From Streptomyces albogriseolus (GTDB lineage: Bacteria > Actinomycetota > Actinomycetes > Streptomycetales > Streptomycetaceae), in NCBI GenBank assembly GCA_014650475.1, contig BMVA01000010.1, forward strand, positions 227,488 through 291,487: a stretch of DNA of 64,000 bases, given 5' to 3'. This document shows positions 1 to 8,851 of the stretch, one piece after another (within the stretch, counting starts at the first letter, position 1; each line of letters starts with the position of its first letter). A program made the translations under genes and the position numbers. The notes under the pieces were generated by a model, which was given only the letters and a program-made list of their open reading frames with translations, did not search any database and was not told where the DNA came from.

Positions 1-1983
1 GGCACCGGCTCGGGCGAGGGCGCCGGTTCGGAGATCGGCGGCGGCACGGAAGGCGGCACGGAAGCCGGTGCGGAAGGCGACGCGTCCGGCTTCGAGAGCC
101 AGCTCACCGGACTCCAGCGGGTGCTGGAGGACCTCCCCACCGCCGTCGGCGTGAACGGCGACGGCATCGGCTCCAACTCCTGGGTCGTCTCCGGCGACCA
201 CACCGTCTCCGGCAAGCCGCTGCTCGCCAACGACCCGCACCTGTCGGCCTCGCTGCCGTCCGTCTGGTACCAGATGGGCCTGCACTGCCGCAGCGTCTCC
301 GACAACTGCCGCTACGACGTCACCGGTTACACCTTCGCGGGCATGCCCGGCGTGATAATCGGCCACAACCAGGACATCGCCTGGGGCCTGACCAACTCCG
401 GCGTCGACGTCACCGACCTGTACCTGGAGAAGATCACCGGCGACGGCTACCAGTACGGCGACAAGGTGGTGCCCTTCGAGACGCGCGAGGAGACCATCAA
501 GGTCGCCGGCGGCGCCTCGCGGAAGATCGTCGTGCGTGAGACCAACAACGGCCCGCTGCTGTCGGACCGTTCGGACGACCTGGTGAAGACCGGCAAGAAG
601 GCCGCCGTCGACAGCGCCGCCCCCGACCGGGGCGACGGCTACGCCGTGGCGCTGCGCTGGACCGCCCTCGACCCCGGCCGCACCATGGACGCCGTCTTCG
701 CGATCAACCGGGCCAAGGACTGGGACGACTTCCGCGAGGCCGCCGAGCTGTTCGAGGTGCCCTCGCAGAACCTCGTCTACGCGGACACCGAAGACCACAT
801 CGGCTACACCCTGCCCGGCAAGATCCCGACCCGTGCGGAGAAGCACGACGGTTCCGTCCCCGCCCCCGGCTGGGACCCGGACTACGAGTGGACCGGCTGG
901 GTCGACCAGGACGAACTGCCTTACGAGTTCGACCCGGAGCGCGGCTACATCGTCACCGCCAACCAGGCCGTCGTCGACGAGGACTACCCGTACACGCTGA
1001 CCACCGACTGGGGCTACGGCGCCCGCAGCCAGCGGATCAACGACCTGATCCAGTCGAAGATCAAGGACGGCGGGAAGATCTCCACCGACGACATGCGGCA
1101 GATGCAGCTGGACAACTCCAGCGCCATCGCCAAGCTGCTGGTGCCCGAACTGCTCAAGATCGACGTCGACGACCCGCACGTCCGCGAGGCGCAGAAGCTG
1201 CTGGAGGGCTGGGACTACACCCAGGACGCCGACTCGGCGGCCGCCGCGTACTTCAACTCCGTGTGGCGCAACATCCTCAAGCTCTCCTTCGGCCACAAGC
1301 TGCCCAAGGAGCTGCGGGTCAAGGGCCAGTGCCTGTGGGTCGAGCCGGTCAACACCACCGGCCCGGCCGACGAGGCGGGCAAGGTCCGCGAGTGCGGCCA
1401 GCGCTCCGCGAGCCAGGCGCAGCCGGACGGCGGCGACCGCTGGTTCGAGGTGGTCCGCCGGCTGATGGCCGACGAGGACAGCGAGTGGTGGACCACGCCG
1501 AAGCGCGGCACCCGGCCGGGCGCCGAGAACCGTGACGAGCTGTTCAAGCGGGCCCTGATCGACGCCCGCTGGGAGCTGACCGCCAAGCTCGGCAAGGACA
1601 TCGACAGCTGGAGCTGGGGCCGGCTGCACCGCCTGTTCCTGGACAACCAGACGCTCGGCAGCGACGGGCCCGGCTTCGTGAAGTACGTGCTCAACCGCGG
1701 CCCGTGGAAGCTCGGCGGCGGCGAGGCCACCGTCAACGCCACCGGCTGGAACGCCTCCGGCGGCTACGGGGTGGTCTGGGTGCCGTCCATGCGGATGGTG
1801 GTCAACCTCGACGACCTCGACAAGTCCCGCTGGATCAACCTCACCGGCGCCTCCGGCCACGCCTACAACGCCCACTACGTCGACCAGACGGACAAGTGGG
1901 CCGAGGGCGAACTGCTGGAGTGGGCCTACTCGGAGAAGGCGGTCGAGGACTCCACCACCGACACCCTGGTGCTCAAGCCCTGA
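1..1983 (+). CDS. penicillin acylase family (S45) enzyme, 5' end outside window
   Basis: This is the C-terminal part of an N-terminal-nucleophile amidohydrolase of the penicillin/aculeacin/acyl-homoserine-lactone acylase family. These are usually exported, self-cleaving enzymes that hydrolyse amide bonds of acylated substrates. The window opens in frame in a Gly/Glu-rich stretch (codons 1-40) that resembles a spacer peptide. The catalytic Ser of the mature beta subunit is the codon at 172-174 in the motif GSNSW, followed by WVVSG and later GHNQDIAWG, all typical of the family. From that Ser to the stop the beta chain is about 603 residues, a normal length. The GTG at 121 is internal and not the real start. 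The physiological substrate cannot be told from the sequence. A strong hairpin follows the stop. Confidence 0.88.
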   Translation, partial: GTGSGEGAGSEIGGGTEGGTEAGAEGDASGFESQLTGLQRVLEDLPTAVGVNGDGIGSNSWVVSGDHTVSGKPLLANDPHLSASLPSVWYQMGLHCRSVSDNCRYDVTGYTFAGMPGVIIGHNQDIAWGLTNSGVDVTDLYLEKITGDGYQYGDKVVPFETREETIKVAGGASRKIVVRETNNGPLLSDRSDDLVKTGKKAAVDSAAPDRGDGYAVALRWTALDPGRTMDAVFAINRAKDWDDFREAAELFEVPSQNLVYADTEDHIGYTLPGKIPTRAEKHDGSVPAPGWDPDYEWTGWVDQDELPYEFDPERGYIVTANQAVVDEDYPYTLTTDWGYGARSQRINDLIQSKIKDGGKISTDDMRQMQLDNSSAIAKLLVPELLKIDVDDPHVREAQKLLEGWDYTQDADSAAAAYFNSVWRNILKLSFGHKLPKELRVKGQCLWVEPVNTTGPADEAGKVRECGQRSASQAQPDGGDRWFEVVRRLMADEDSEWWTTPKRGTRPGAENRDELFKRALIDARWELTAKLGKDIDSWSWGRLHRLFLDNQTLGSDGPGFVKYVLNRGPWKLGGGEATVNATGWNASGGYGVVWVPSMRMVVNLDDLDKSRWINLTGASGHAYNAHYVDQTDKWAEGELLEWAYSEKAVEDSTTDTLVLKP

Positions 1984-2012
1984 CCCGCCGCCGCACCCCG
2001 CGGACACGACGG

Positions 2013-2040
2013 CCGGCCTCCACGCGCGCGTGGAGGCCGG
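2013..2040. terminator. bidirectional hairpin terminator
   Basis: Perfect 12-bp inverted repeat (2013-2024 with 2029-2040) and a 4-nt CGCG loop. It lies between the convergent acylase and cyclo-ligase genes. There is no T-run, as is common for Streptomyces terminators. Confidence 0.7.
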
Positions 2041-2050
2041 TCCGCGTTTC

Positions 2051-2686
2051 TCAGGCCTCCGGGGCGGGACGGCCGAACCGCCGCACCCCGGACGGGGTCA
2101 CCACCGCGTCCACCGGCCGGTCGTGCGGCTCCTCCGGCACCCGCTCCACGATCTCCCAGTCGTACAGCAGCACCACCAGCGCCGGACGCACGCGCGCCCG
2201 CTCCAGGCGGGCGAGGACGCGGTCGTAGGAGCCGCCGCCGCGGCCCAGCCGCATCCCGCGGGCGTCCACCGAGAGACCGGGCAGCAGCACGGCGTCCGCC
2301 TCCGTCACGGCGCCGGGACCCAGCCGCTCCCCGACGGGCTCCAGCAAGGTCATCCGCCCGCCGCCGTGCTGTGCGGGCAGCAGGGACTCCGGCCCCCGGT
2401 AGACGCCCCACGCCAGGTCGTTGTCCGGCAGCAGCGCGGGCAGCAGCACCCGCACGCCCCGCGCGCGCAGCGCGTCCAGCAGCGCCAGGGTGCCGGGTTC
2501 GCTCCCCACGGAGACGTACGCGGCCACCGTGCGCGCCCCGGCCAGCTCGGGCAGCGCGAGCGCCCGGCGGGCCAGGGCGTCGGCGTGCCCCTGAACGTCA
2601 TCGGCCGTCAATCCGTTCCTCACTTCGAGGACTTCACGCCGTCGCCTGCGCTTGTCAGGTTCGGGCTGACCCTGGTTCTGTCTCAA
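2051..2686 (-). CDS. 5-formyltetrahydrofolate cyclo-ligase
   Basis: A cytoplasmic one-carbon enzyme that converts 5-formyl-THF to 5,10-methenyl-THF with ATP. The 211-residue product has the family's basic N-terminal segment, the alternating beta/alpha fold and the signature GRGGGSYDR near residue 150, which contributes to nucleotide and folate binding. I kept the TTG start at 2686 because the arginine-rich segment before RNGLTADD is part of the conserved family N-terminus; a GTG about 20 codons downstream would remove it. The gene is divergent from galU, and an AT-rich patch around 2700-2730 probably holds its promoter. The same divergent pairing with galU is known in other actinobacteria, including mycobacteria. 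Confidence in function is high and in the exact start moderate. Confidence 0.88.
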   Translation of the reverse strand: MRQNQGQPEPDKRRRRREVLEVRNGLTADDVQGHADALARRALALPELAGARTVAAYVSVGSEPGTLALLDALRARGVRVLLPALLPDNDLAWGVYRGPESLLPAQHGGGRMTLLEPVGERLGPGAVTEADAVLLPGLSVDARGMRLGRGGGSYDRVLARLERARVRPALVVLLYDWEIVERVPEEPHDRPVDAVVTPSGVRRFGRPAPEA

Positions 2687-2778
2687 GTCGATTCCCGTAC
2701 TGTCTTAATATGCTCATATGGGCATTTTTTCAGCGGAGTCACAGATTCAGCACAAAGGCACCGGCTAGGGTGTCGCCC

Positions 2779-3690
2779 ATGTCTCAGTCACACCCGCGGA
2801 TCAGCAAGGCTGTCATCCCCGCCGCCGGCCTCGGCACCCGGTTCCTGCCGGCCACCAAGGCCACGCCCAAGGAGATGCTGCCGGTGGTCGACAAGCCGGC
2901 GATCCAGTACGTGGTCGAAGAGGCCGTCGCCGCCGGCCTCGACGACGTCCTCATGGTGACGGGCCGCAACAAGCGCCCCCTCGAGGACCACTTCGACCGC
3001 AACTACGAACTCGAGTCCGCGCTCGAGAAGAAGGGCGACGGCGAGCGTCTCGCCAAGGTCCAGGAGTCCAGCGACCTCGCCACCATGCACTACGTCCGCC
3101 AGGGCGACCCCAAGGGCCTCGGCCACGCCGTGCTGTGCGCCGCCCCGCACGTCGGCGACGAGCCCTTCGCCGTCCTCCTCGGCGACGACCTGATCGACCC
3201 GCGCGACCCGCTGCTCCAGCGCATGATCGAGGTCCAGCAGGAGCACGGCGGCAGCGTCGTCGCGCTGATGGAGGTGGCCCCCGAGCAGATCCACCTCTAC
3301 GGATCCGCCGCCGTCGAGGCCACCGAGGACGCCGACGTCGTCCGGCTCAGCGGCCTGGTCGAGAAGCCCTCCCGCGAGGAGGCGCCCTCCCACTACGCCA
3401 TCATCGGCCGCTACGTCCTCGACCCGGCCGTCTTCGACGTGCTGAGCAAGACCGAGCCCGGCCGCGGCGGCGAGATCCAGCTGACCGACGCCCTCCAGCA
3501 GCTCGCCGCCGACGCCACGCTCGGCGGACCGGTGCACGGCGTCATCTTCCAGGGCCGCCGCTATGACACCGGAGACCGCGGCGACTACCTGCGTGCCATT
3601 GTCAGGCTCGCGTGCGAACGTGAGGACCTGGGACCGGACTTCCGGACCTGGCTCCAGCGATTCGTCACCGAGGAGATGCAGCAACGTTGA
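2779..3690 (+). CDS. galU: UTP-glucose-1-phosphate uridylyltransferase
   Basis: Makes UDP-glucose from UTP and glucose-1-phosphate, the precursor for UDP-galactose, trehalose and cell-envelope sugars. The 303-residue protein has the nucleotidyltransferase signature [11 protein letters not shown] near residues 17-27, then [10 protein letters not shown], and the later segments LVEKP and [10 protein letters not shown] typical of bacterial GalU. The ATG at 2779 is favoured because the conserved sequence begins right after it and a TAGGGT box (2766-2771) sits 7 nt upstream, so the transcript may be leaderless. Its stop overlaps the TTG start of moeA (TTGA), so the two genes are probably translated together. 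GalU also links this locus functionally to the galTEK operon near 53-56 kb. Confidence 0.95.
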   Translation: MSQSHPRISKAVIPAAGLGTRFLPATKATPKEMLPVVDKPAIQYVVEEAVAAGLDDVLMVTGRNKRPLEDHFDRNYELESALEKKGDGERLAKVQESSDLATMHYVRQGDPKGLGHAVLCAAPHVGDEPFAVLLGDDLIDPRDPLLQRMIEVQQEHGGSVVALMEVAPEQIHLYGSAAVEATEDADVVRLSGLVEKPSREEAPSHYAIIGRYVLDPAVFDVLSKTEPGRGGEIQLTDALQQLAADATLGGPVHGVIFQGRRYDTGDRGDYLRAIVRLACEREDLGPDFRTWLQRFVTEEMQQR

Positions 3691-5009
3691 GCAGCGCCGC
3701 GCCCCGCACCGCAGAACCGGACCGACTCTGGTCGGTGGACGAGCACCTGGACGACATCCTCGCGACCGTCCGCCCGCTCGACCCCATCGAGCTGAACCTC
3801 CTCGACGCACAGGGCTGCGTCCTCGTCGAGGACGTCACGGTCCCGGTGTCCCTGCCCCCCTTCGACAACAGCTCGATGGACGGCTACGCGGTGCGGGTCG
3901 CCGACATCGCGGGCGCGAGCGAGGAGTACCCGGCCTCCCTCGAGGTCGTCGGCGACGTCGCGGCCGGCGCGGCCGACCTCCCGCACGTCGGCCCCGGGCA
4001 GGCCGCCCGCATCATGACCGGCGCCCCGCTCCCGCCCGGCGCGGAGACCGTCGTCCCCGTCGAGTGGACCGACGGCGGGCTCGGCGAGGGCCGCGCCGCC
4101 GGGATGCGCGCCCGCAGCCTCGCCCCCGAGGGCGCCACCGGACAGGTCGGCGTCCACCGCCCCGCGCCCGCCCGCGCGCACGTCCGCGCCCAGGGCAGCG
4201 ACGTCCGGGCCGGCGACCGCGTCCTGGAGGCCGGCACCGTCCTCGGCCCGCCGCAGATCTCCCTCCTCGCCGCCGTCGGCCGCGGCACGGTCCGGGTGCG
4301 CCCGCGCCCGCGCGTGGTGGTCCTCTCCACCGGCAGCGAACTCGTCCAGCCCGACGAGCCGCTGCGCCCCGGCCAGATCTACGACTCCAACAGCTTCGCC
4401 CTCACCGCCGCCGCCCGCGACGCCGGCGCCATCGCCTACCGCGTCGGCGCCGTCGCCGACGACGCCGAGACCCTCCGCGACACCATCGAGGACCAGCTCG
4501 TCCGCGCCGACCTCATGGTCACCTCCGGCGGCGTCAGCGTCGGGGCGTACGACGTCGTCAAGGAGGCGCTGTCGCACGCGGGCGACGAGGACGAGCCCGG
4601 CAGCGGCGTGGAGTTCCGCAGGCTCGCCATGCAGCCGGGCAAGCCGCAGGGCTTCGGCTCCATCGGCCCCGACCACACCCCGCTGCTCGCCCTCCCCGGC
4701 AACCCGGTCTCCTCCTACGTCTCCTTCGAGCTGTTCGTCCGCCCCGCCATCCGCGCCCTGATGGGGCTCGAGGACGTCCACCGGCCGCGGGTCCGCGCCG
4801 AGCTGAGGGCGGAGAAGGCACTGACCTCGCCGAAGGGCCGCCGCCAGTTCCTGCGCGGCCGGTACGCCGACGGCGTCGTCACGCCCGTCGGCGGCGCCGG
4901 ATCGCATCTGGTCGCCGCCCTCGCCCGGGCCGACGCGCTCATCGTGGTCCCCGAGGACGTCGAGGACGTGGCGCCGGGCACCGAGGTCGAGGTGGTCCTG
5001 CTCGGCTGA
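3687..5009 (+). CDS. moeA: molybdopterin molybdenumtransferase MoeA / gephyrin-like protein
   Basis: A 440-residue MoeA-family protein. MoeA inserts molybdate into adenylated molybdopterin in the cytoplasm. Visible family features are SSMDGYAVR near residue 50, the MoCF-binding core [11 protein letters not shown], and [15 protein letters not shown] before the C-terminal beta domain. The start is TTG at 3687, overlapping the galU stop, with GAGGAG about 11 nt upstream. The next two genes are moaC and mogA, which supports cofactor synthesis. A sepX/glpR-type membrane gene lies four genes downstream. In Corynebacterium a MoeA-like protein (Glp) of the galU locus acts with such a receptor in division, so a dual or purely structural role is possible. 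Sequence alone cannot choose between the two roles. Confidence 0.88.
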   Translation: MSSAAPRTAEPDRLWSVDEHLDDILATVRPLDPIELNLLDAQGCVLVEDVTVPVSLPPFDNSSMDGYAVRVADIAGASEEYPASLEVVGDVAAGAADLPHVGPGQAARIMTGAPLPPGAETVVPVEWTDGGLGEGRAAGMRARSLAPEGATGQVGVHRPAPARAHVRAQGSDVRAGDRVLEAGTVLGPPQISLLAAVGRGTVRVRPRPRVVVLSTGSELVQPDEPLRPGQIYDSNSFALTAAARDAGAIAYRVGAVADDAETLRDTIEDQLVRADLMVTSGGVSVGAYDVVKEALSHAGDEDEPGSGVEFRRLAMQPGKPQGFGSIGPDHTPLLALPGNPVSSYVSFELFVRPAIRALMGLEDVHRPRVRAELRAEKALTSPKGRRQFLRGRYADGVVTPVGGAGSHLVAALARADALIVVPEDVEDVAPGTEVEVVLLG

Positions 5010-5095
5010 GCCCAGCCCTTTGGCGGTACCGTGTCGCGCACAGCAGGCCCGCGCCCCGCACCGCGCCGGGCCAGGACCGGGAGCGCCACACCATC

Positions 5096-5611
5096 ATGAC
5101 CGTGCCTTCCCGGGGGGACACCCCCGGACCCACCGACGACCAGTCCCGTCTGACCCACATCGACGAGGCGGGCGCCGCCCGCATGGTCGACGTGTCCGGC
5201 AAGGACGTCACCGCGCGCACCGCACGCGCCACCGGCCGCGTGCTCGTCGCGCCCCGGGTGATCGAGCTGCTGCGCGGCGAGGGCGTGCCCAAGGGCGACG
5301 CGCTCGCCACCGCGCGCATCGCGGGCATCATGGGCGCCAAACGCACCCCCGACCTCGTCCCGCTGTGTCACCCGCTGGCGCTGTCCGGTGTGAAACTGGA
5401 CCTGTCGGTCGCGGACGACGCCGTGGAGATCGCGGCGACCGTACGGACGACGGACCGCACGGGCGTCGAGATGGAAGCCCTCACCGCGGTGTCCGTCGCC
5501 GCGCTCACCGTGATCGACATGGTCAAGGCGGTCGACAAGGAGGCGGTCATCACGGACGTGCGGGTGGAGGAGAAGACGGGCGGCAAGTCGGGCGACTGGA
5601 GCCGGTCATGA
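5096..5611 (+). CDS. moaC: cyclic pyranopterin monophosphate synthase MoaC
   Basis: MoaC acts after MoaA in molybdenum-cofactor synthesis, rearranging 3',8-cyclo-GTP to cyclic pyranopterin monophosphate. The 171-residue product matches the usual length plus a short N-terminal extension. It contains the family hallmarks [27 protein letters not shown], and a [16 protein letters not shown] segment that contributes to the active site. The ATG at 5096 gives the normal N-terminus [16 protein letters not shown]. It lies 86 nt after moeA and its stop overlaps the start of mogA (ATGA). No other mo-genes (moaA, moaD, moaE) are in the window, so the pathway must be completed elsewhere. Confidence 0.94.
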   Translation: MTVPSRGDTPGPTDDQSRLTHIDEAGAARMVDVSGKDVTARTARATGRVLVAPRVIELLRGEGVPKGDALATARIAGIMGAKRTPDLVPLCHPLALSGVKLDLSVADDAVEIAATVRTTDRTGVEMEALTAVSVAALTVIDMVKAVDKEAVITDVRVEEKTGGKSGDWSRS

Positions 5612-6129
5612 CGCCCCCCGCGGCCCCGTACCGGGCCCTCGTCGTCACGGCCTCCAACCGGGCCGCCGCCGGCGTCTACCAGGACACGGGCGGCCCGCTG
5701 ATCGCCGACGGCCTGAAGCGGTTCGGCTTCGCCGTCGACGGCCCCCAGGTCGTCCCCGACGGCGACCCCGTGGAGGCCGCCCTGCGCGCCGCCGTCGACG
5801 CCGGGTACGACGTCGTCGTCACCACCGGCGGCACCGGCATCTCGCCCACCGACCGCACCCCCGAGGCCACCCGCCGGGTGATCGACCGCGAGGTCCCCGG
5901 CATCGCGGAGGCCATCCGCGCGTACGGCCGGGACAAGGTGCCCACCGCCGCCCTCTCCCGTGGCCTCGCCGGCGTCGCGGGCACCACGCTGATCGTCAAC
6001 CTCCCCGGCTCCAGCGGCGGGGTGAAGGACGGCCTCGCCGTCCTGGAGCCGCTGCTGAGGCACGCGGTGGACCAGCTGCGCGGCGGGGACCATCCCCGGC
6101 CGGCCGACGACGACGGGGGCGCGCGCTGA
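5608..6129 (+). CDS. mogA: MogA/MoaB-family molybdopterin adenylyltransferase
   Basis: A 173-residue MogA/MoaB protein that adenylates molybdopterin to prepare it for metal insertion by MoeA. The family motifs [16 protein letters not shown] near residues 73-88 and [12 protein letters not shown] near residues 132-143 are present and intact. The ATG at 5608 overlaps the moaC stop, indicating translational coupling. MoeA, MoaC and MogA are encoded in one direction with short gaps and form a partial Mo-cofactor operon. In eukaryotic gephyrin the MogA and MoeA domains are fused; here they are separate genes 600 bp apart. MogA versus MoaB naming is not resolved by sequence. Confidence 0.9.
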   Translation: MTPPAAPYRALVVTASNRAAAGVYQDTGGPLIADGLKRFGFAVDGPQVVPDGDPVEAALRAAVDAGYDVVVTTGGTGISPTDRTPEATRRVIDREVPGIAEAIRAYGRDKVPTAALSRGLAGVAGTTLIVNLPGSSGGVKDGLAVLEPLLRHAVDQLRGGDHPRPADDDGGAR

Positions 6130-6146
6130 ACACTCCGTACTGGCCC

Positions 6147-6806
6147 GTGGAGCTGGTGGACGGCGACATCGTCCTCCGGCCGATAAAGCTGCGCGACCAG
6201 AAGGCCTGGCGCGAGGTGAACCGCCGCAACCGCGACTGGCTGCGGCCCTGGGAGGCGACCATTCCGCCGCCCACGCCCAGCGGCCCCGTCACCCACCGCC
6301 CCACCTACCGGCAGATGGTGCGCCACCTGCGCTCCGAGGCCGGCGCGGGCCGCATGCTGCCGTTCGTCATCGAGTACCAGGGGCGCCTGGTCGGGCAGTT
6401 GACGGTCGCCGGGATCACCTGGGGCTCCATGTGCTCGGGGCACATCGGCTACTGGGTGGACGAGGCCGTCGCCGGACGGGGCGTGGTGCCGACGTCCGTG
6501 GCGATGGCCGTCGACCACTGTTTCCGCACCGTCGGACTGCACCGCATCGAGGTCTGCATTCGCCCCGAGAACGGGCCGAGCCGCAGGGTCGTGGAGAAAC
6601 TCGGATTCCGCGCGGAAGGGCTGCGTCCGCGCTATCTCCACATCGACGGCGCGTGGCGCGACCACCTCGTGTTCGCGCTCACCGCGGAAGAGGTCCCCGA
6701 CGGTCTCCTCGCCCGCTGGCGCCGTACCCGCGCGCAGGAGCGGTCCCGTGAGCTGCCCGGACGCGAACAGCGCGACCGCGGAATCCCGCACGGTCCCGGT
6801 AATTGA
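6147..6806 (+). CDS. RimJ/RimL-type GNAT N-acetyltransferase
   Basis: A GCN5-related acetyltransferase of about 219 residues that uses acetyl-CoA, most likely on protein N-termini or small amines. The beta4-alpha3 acetyl-CoA loop is seen around GYWVDEAVAGRGVVP, followed by HRIEVCIRPENGPSRRV and EKLGFRAEG, as in RimJ proteins. The GTG at 6147 is the called start. An in-frame CTG at 6126 overlapping the mogA stop would add LNTPYWP, and that residue stretch looks conserved in style, so translation could begin there. The gene sits between mogA and sepX, the same relative position as the rimJ gene next to galU-moeA in mycobacteria. The substrate is unknown. Confidence 0.82.
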   Translation: MELVDGDIVLRPIKLRDQKAWREVNRRNRDWLRPWEATIPPPTPSGPVTHRPTYRQMVRHLRSEAGAGRMLPFVIEYQGRLVGQLTVAGITWGSMCSGHIGYWVDEAVAGRGVVPTSVAMAVDHCFRTVGLHRIEVCIRPENGPSRRVVEKLGFRAEGLRPRYLHIDGAWRDHLVFALTAEEVPDGLLARWRRTRAQERSRELPGREQRDRGIPHGPGN

Positions 6807-6979
6807 ATAAACGTTCGAATTGCGACTCCGGGTGACCGACTCGGAACCGGCAATTACCGGGATCCGGCGACTGTCTGATCGCATCCATCACAAGAAAAGT
6901 TCGAAATATCAGCCAGATCGTGCGACACACCGGCCCAATTGGCCTATGGCCCCGTGCAAACACCTCTACGGTGTGAGGC

Positions 6980-8230
6980 GTGAGCAGCAGCGGCCTCATC
7001 TACGCAGTCATCGTCGGGGCCTGGGCCGCCTACTTGGTGCCGATGTGGCTCCGTAGGCAGGACGAGCTGAACGAGGCACGTCCGACGGAACGCTTCAGCA
7101 CCGCCATCCGACTGCTGTCCGGACGGGCGGGCATGGAGCGCCGGTACGCCAAGGACCTGCGGGCGCGCTCCGCCGACGAGGGGGAGCAGGGCGTCCACGA
7201 CCCGGATGCGATCACCGACTCGGTGGACGTCCGGGCCTTCGCCGTGTCCCAGACCCGTCCGCAGACCCAGGCGCCCGTACCGCCCCTCCCGGACGAGCGC
7301 CCGGAACCCGGCCACGGCGGGCGGGCCCCGCAGGAACGCGGCACACCGCACGCGCCCGAGGCGCCCGCCCCGCGCGGCGAACCGGCGTCCACGCGAGACG
7401 AGCCGGCCGCCCAGGGACGTGTCCCCGCCGCGCGCCGCTCCCCGGACGCCGTCCGCCGGGACCGCACCGCGCGGGCCGCCGCCGAGCGCGCCCGGCGCTC
7501 GAAGGCGCTCGCGCGCCGCCGGCGCACCATCACGATGCTCTTCCTCGCCTTCACGCTCGGCGCGGTCGTCGCCGCCGTCGGCGGGCTGGCGTTCCTCTGG
7601 GCGCCCGGCGTGCCCGCCGTGCTGCTCAGCGCCTACATCGCCTACCTGCGCTCCCAGGAGCGCCGCCGGTTCGCCTACCAGATGGACCGCCGCCAGGCCG
7701 AGGCCGCGGCCCAGCGGCTGCGCGAGCGGCGGCCCCGCCGCCGCCCCGTCGCCGACGAGGCCGACCCGGACGAACCGGAGGGCCCGGAAGCGGGCGCCGA
7801 CACCGACCCGGGTCTGTCCGCGCTCGCCGCGGACCGGCGCGCGCTGGTCGAGCAGACCGACCACGCCGAGTGGGTCGACCAGCAGCGCGAGCGCAGCCGG
7901 CGGCCCTGCCAGGGCGGCGACAGCTGGGACCCGGTCCCCGTCCCGCTGCCCACATACGTGACCGCCCCCGTCGCCCCGCGCGCCTCCGGCGACGTCGACC
8001 TCGGCGCCCCGGACACCTGGAGCTCGGCGCGCTCCAGCGCCGTACCGGCCGAGAAGGCGCGGGCGGCGGCCGAGGAACCGGAGCCTCCGGCGGCCGACGA
8101 CCGTGACCCCGGCGACGGCCGCACCGACGCCCGCCGCGCCGCCTCCGCCCGCCGCTCCCGCGAGCGCGGACGCACCCCGCTCTTCGACCAGTACGAGGAC
8201 GGCGACCGCCCCAAGGCCGCGAACGAGTAA
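6980..8230 (+). CDS. sepX: SepX/GlpR-type membrane protein of the divisome
   Basis: A 416-residue membrane protein. TM1 spans residues 4-22 (LIYAVIVGAWAAYLVPMWL). A long charged, proline-rich cytoplasmic stretch leads to a hairpin of two membrane segments at about 182-222, and then an acidic/basic disordered tail. This topology and the galU-moeA location match the Streptomyces division protein SepX, which stabilises FtsZ and hyphal septa, and the corynebacterial receptor GlpR that binds a MoeA-like protein. The GTG at 6980 has TACGGT at 6967-6972 seven nt upstream, so it may be leaderless. The 173-bp upstream gap is unusually A/T-rich and likely carries regulatory sites. Identification rests on topology and position, as the tail is low-complexity. 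Confidence 0.75.
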   Translation: MSSSGLIYAVIVGAWAAYLVPMWLRRQDELNEARPTERFSTAIRLLSGRAGMERRYAKDLRARSADEGEQGVHDPDAITDSVDVRAFAVSQTRPQTQAPVPPLPDERPEPGHGGRAPQERGTPHAPEAPAPRGEPASTRDEPAAQGRVPAARRSPDAVRRDRTARAAAERARRSKALARRRRTITMLFLAFTLGAVVAAVGGLAFLWAPGVPAVLLSAYIAYLRSQERRRFAYQMDRRQAEAAAQRLRERRPRRRPVADEADPDEPEGPEAGADTDPGLSALAADRRALVEQTDHAEWVDQQRERSRRPCQGGDSWDPVPVPLPTYVTAPVAPRASGDVDLGAPDTWSSARSSAVPAEKARAAAEEPEPPAADDRDPGDGRTDARRAASARRSRERGRTPLFDQYEDGDRPKAANE

Positions 8231-8248
8231 CGCCCGGCCAACGGATTT

Positions 8249-8276
8249 TTGAGCACCCCGATCGGGATGCTAAAGT
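8249..8276 (+). promoter_or_regulatory. housekeeping-type promoter of tRNA-Ala
   Basis: TTGAGC (8249-8254), a 16-bp spacer and TAAAGT (8271-8276), ending 14 nt before the tRNA 5' end. This is close to the sigma-HrdB/sigma-70 consensus and is the best -35/-10 pair seen upstream of any gene in the first 10 kb. Confidence 0.65.
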
Positions 8277-8290
8277 TTCACTCGTTGCAA

Positions 8291-8364
8291 GGGCCTGTGG
8301 CGCAGTCCGGTAGCGCACCTCGTTCGCATCGAGGGGGCCAGGGGTTCAAATCCCCTCAGGTCCA
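8291..8364 (+). tRNA. tRNA-Ala (anticodon CGC)
   Basis: A complete 74-nt cloverleaf. The acceptor arm GGGCCTG/CAGGTCC carries a G3:T70 wobble pair, the identity element of alanine tRNAs. The D-arm is GCGC/GCGC, and the anticodon arm CCTCG/CGAGG has loop TTCGCAT, giving anticodon CGC for codon GCG. The T-arm is AGGGG/CCCCT with TTCAAAT. The discriminator base is A8364. CCA is not encoded. GCG is a frequent Ala codon in this GC-rich genome. Confidence 0.97.
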
Positions 8365-8370
8365 CGCAAC

Positions 8371-8404
8371 GAAGCCCCGGCCGGGTTCACCCGGCCGGGG
8401 CTTC
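8371..8404 (+). terminator. tRNA-Ala hairpin terminator
   Basis: Perfect 15-bp stem (8371-8385 with 8390-8404) and a TTCA loop, starting 6 nt after the tRNA. There is no T-run. Confidence 0.8.
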
Positions 8405-8507
8405 GGCATGTCCAGGGCTTCGAGAGCGTACGTGGTCCATGGACCGGCAGGCGTGAGCGGCCCCACATGAGGGCGCGTCAGGCCGGGCCCGCCGTCGGCC
8501 GCGCGGA

Positions 8508-8600
8508 TCAGCCCGTGGCGACCAGGGTCAGCTTGCCCGGCGGATCGGCCGCGGCGAGATCGACCCGCACCTCGGCACCGGCCCGCGCCGCGTGCCCCCG
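8508..8600 (-). pseudogene. possible 3' remnant of an unidentified gene
   Basis: Reading the minus strand from about 8600 gives a plausible protein C-terminus ending AGAEVRVDLAAADPP then GKLTLVATG and a TGA at 8508-8510. No credible start or upstream body exists, because the sequence to the right belongs to an oppositely oriented remnant. It is probably the tail of a deleted gene. Family not recognised. Confidence 0.3.
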
Positions 8601-8839
8601 CGGACTTCACCGTCGGCGCGCCGGCCAAGGACATGGCGCTGCTCGCGGACGCGTCGGCCGCCCCGCGGCGCAGCGCGGCCGGACTCACCGACGCCCCCGC
8701 CGGCGCCCGCCTCGACCCCGCGGCGAACATCGCCGTCGAAGGGCTGCGGGACGGAAGGTTCGTCTCCTGGTCCCTGGACGAGTACCGCACCGACGCGGGC
8801 CGGTGGATCGCCAACAAGGCGTACCACCGGCACACCTGA
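8600..8839 (+). pseudogene. possible 3' remnant of a second unidentified gene
   Basis: An open frame from about 8600 to a TGA at 8837-8839 reads DFTVGAPAKDMALLADAS, then a middle section, then FVSWSLDEYRTDAGRW and a short tail. It looks like the C-terminal 75-80 residues of a real protein, but no start or ribosome-binding site precedes it; the ATG at 8633 is mid-domain. It abuts the minus-strand remnant head to head at about 8590-8602, as expected for a deletion junction. The rest of the 487-bp stretch 8365-8851 holds only the tRNA terminator. The protein family was not recognised, and a short functional ORF cannot be excluded. Confidence 0.35.
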
Positions 8840-8851
8840 CCCGAAGGCGCC

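Noticed and set aside
2788-3810. A 340-aa minus-strand open frame
   Set aside because: Antisense to galU, which has full family motifs; the translation shows no recognisable domain.
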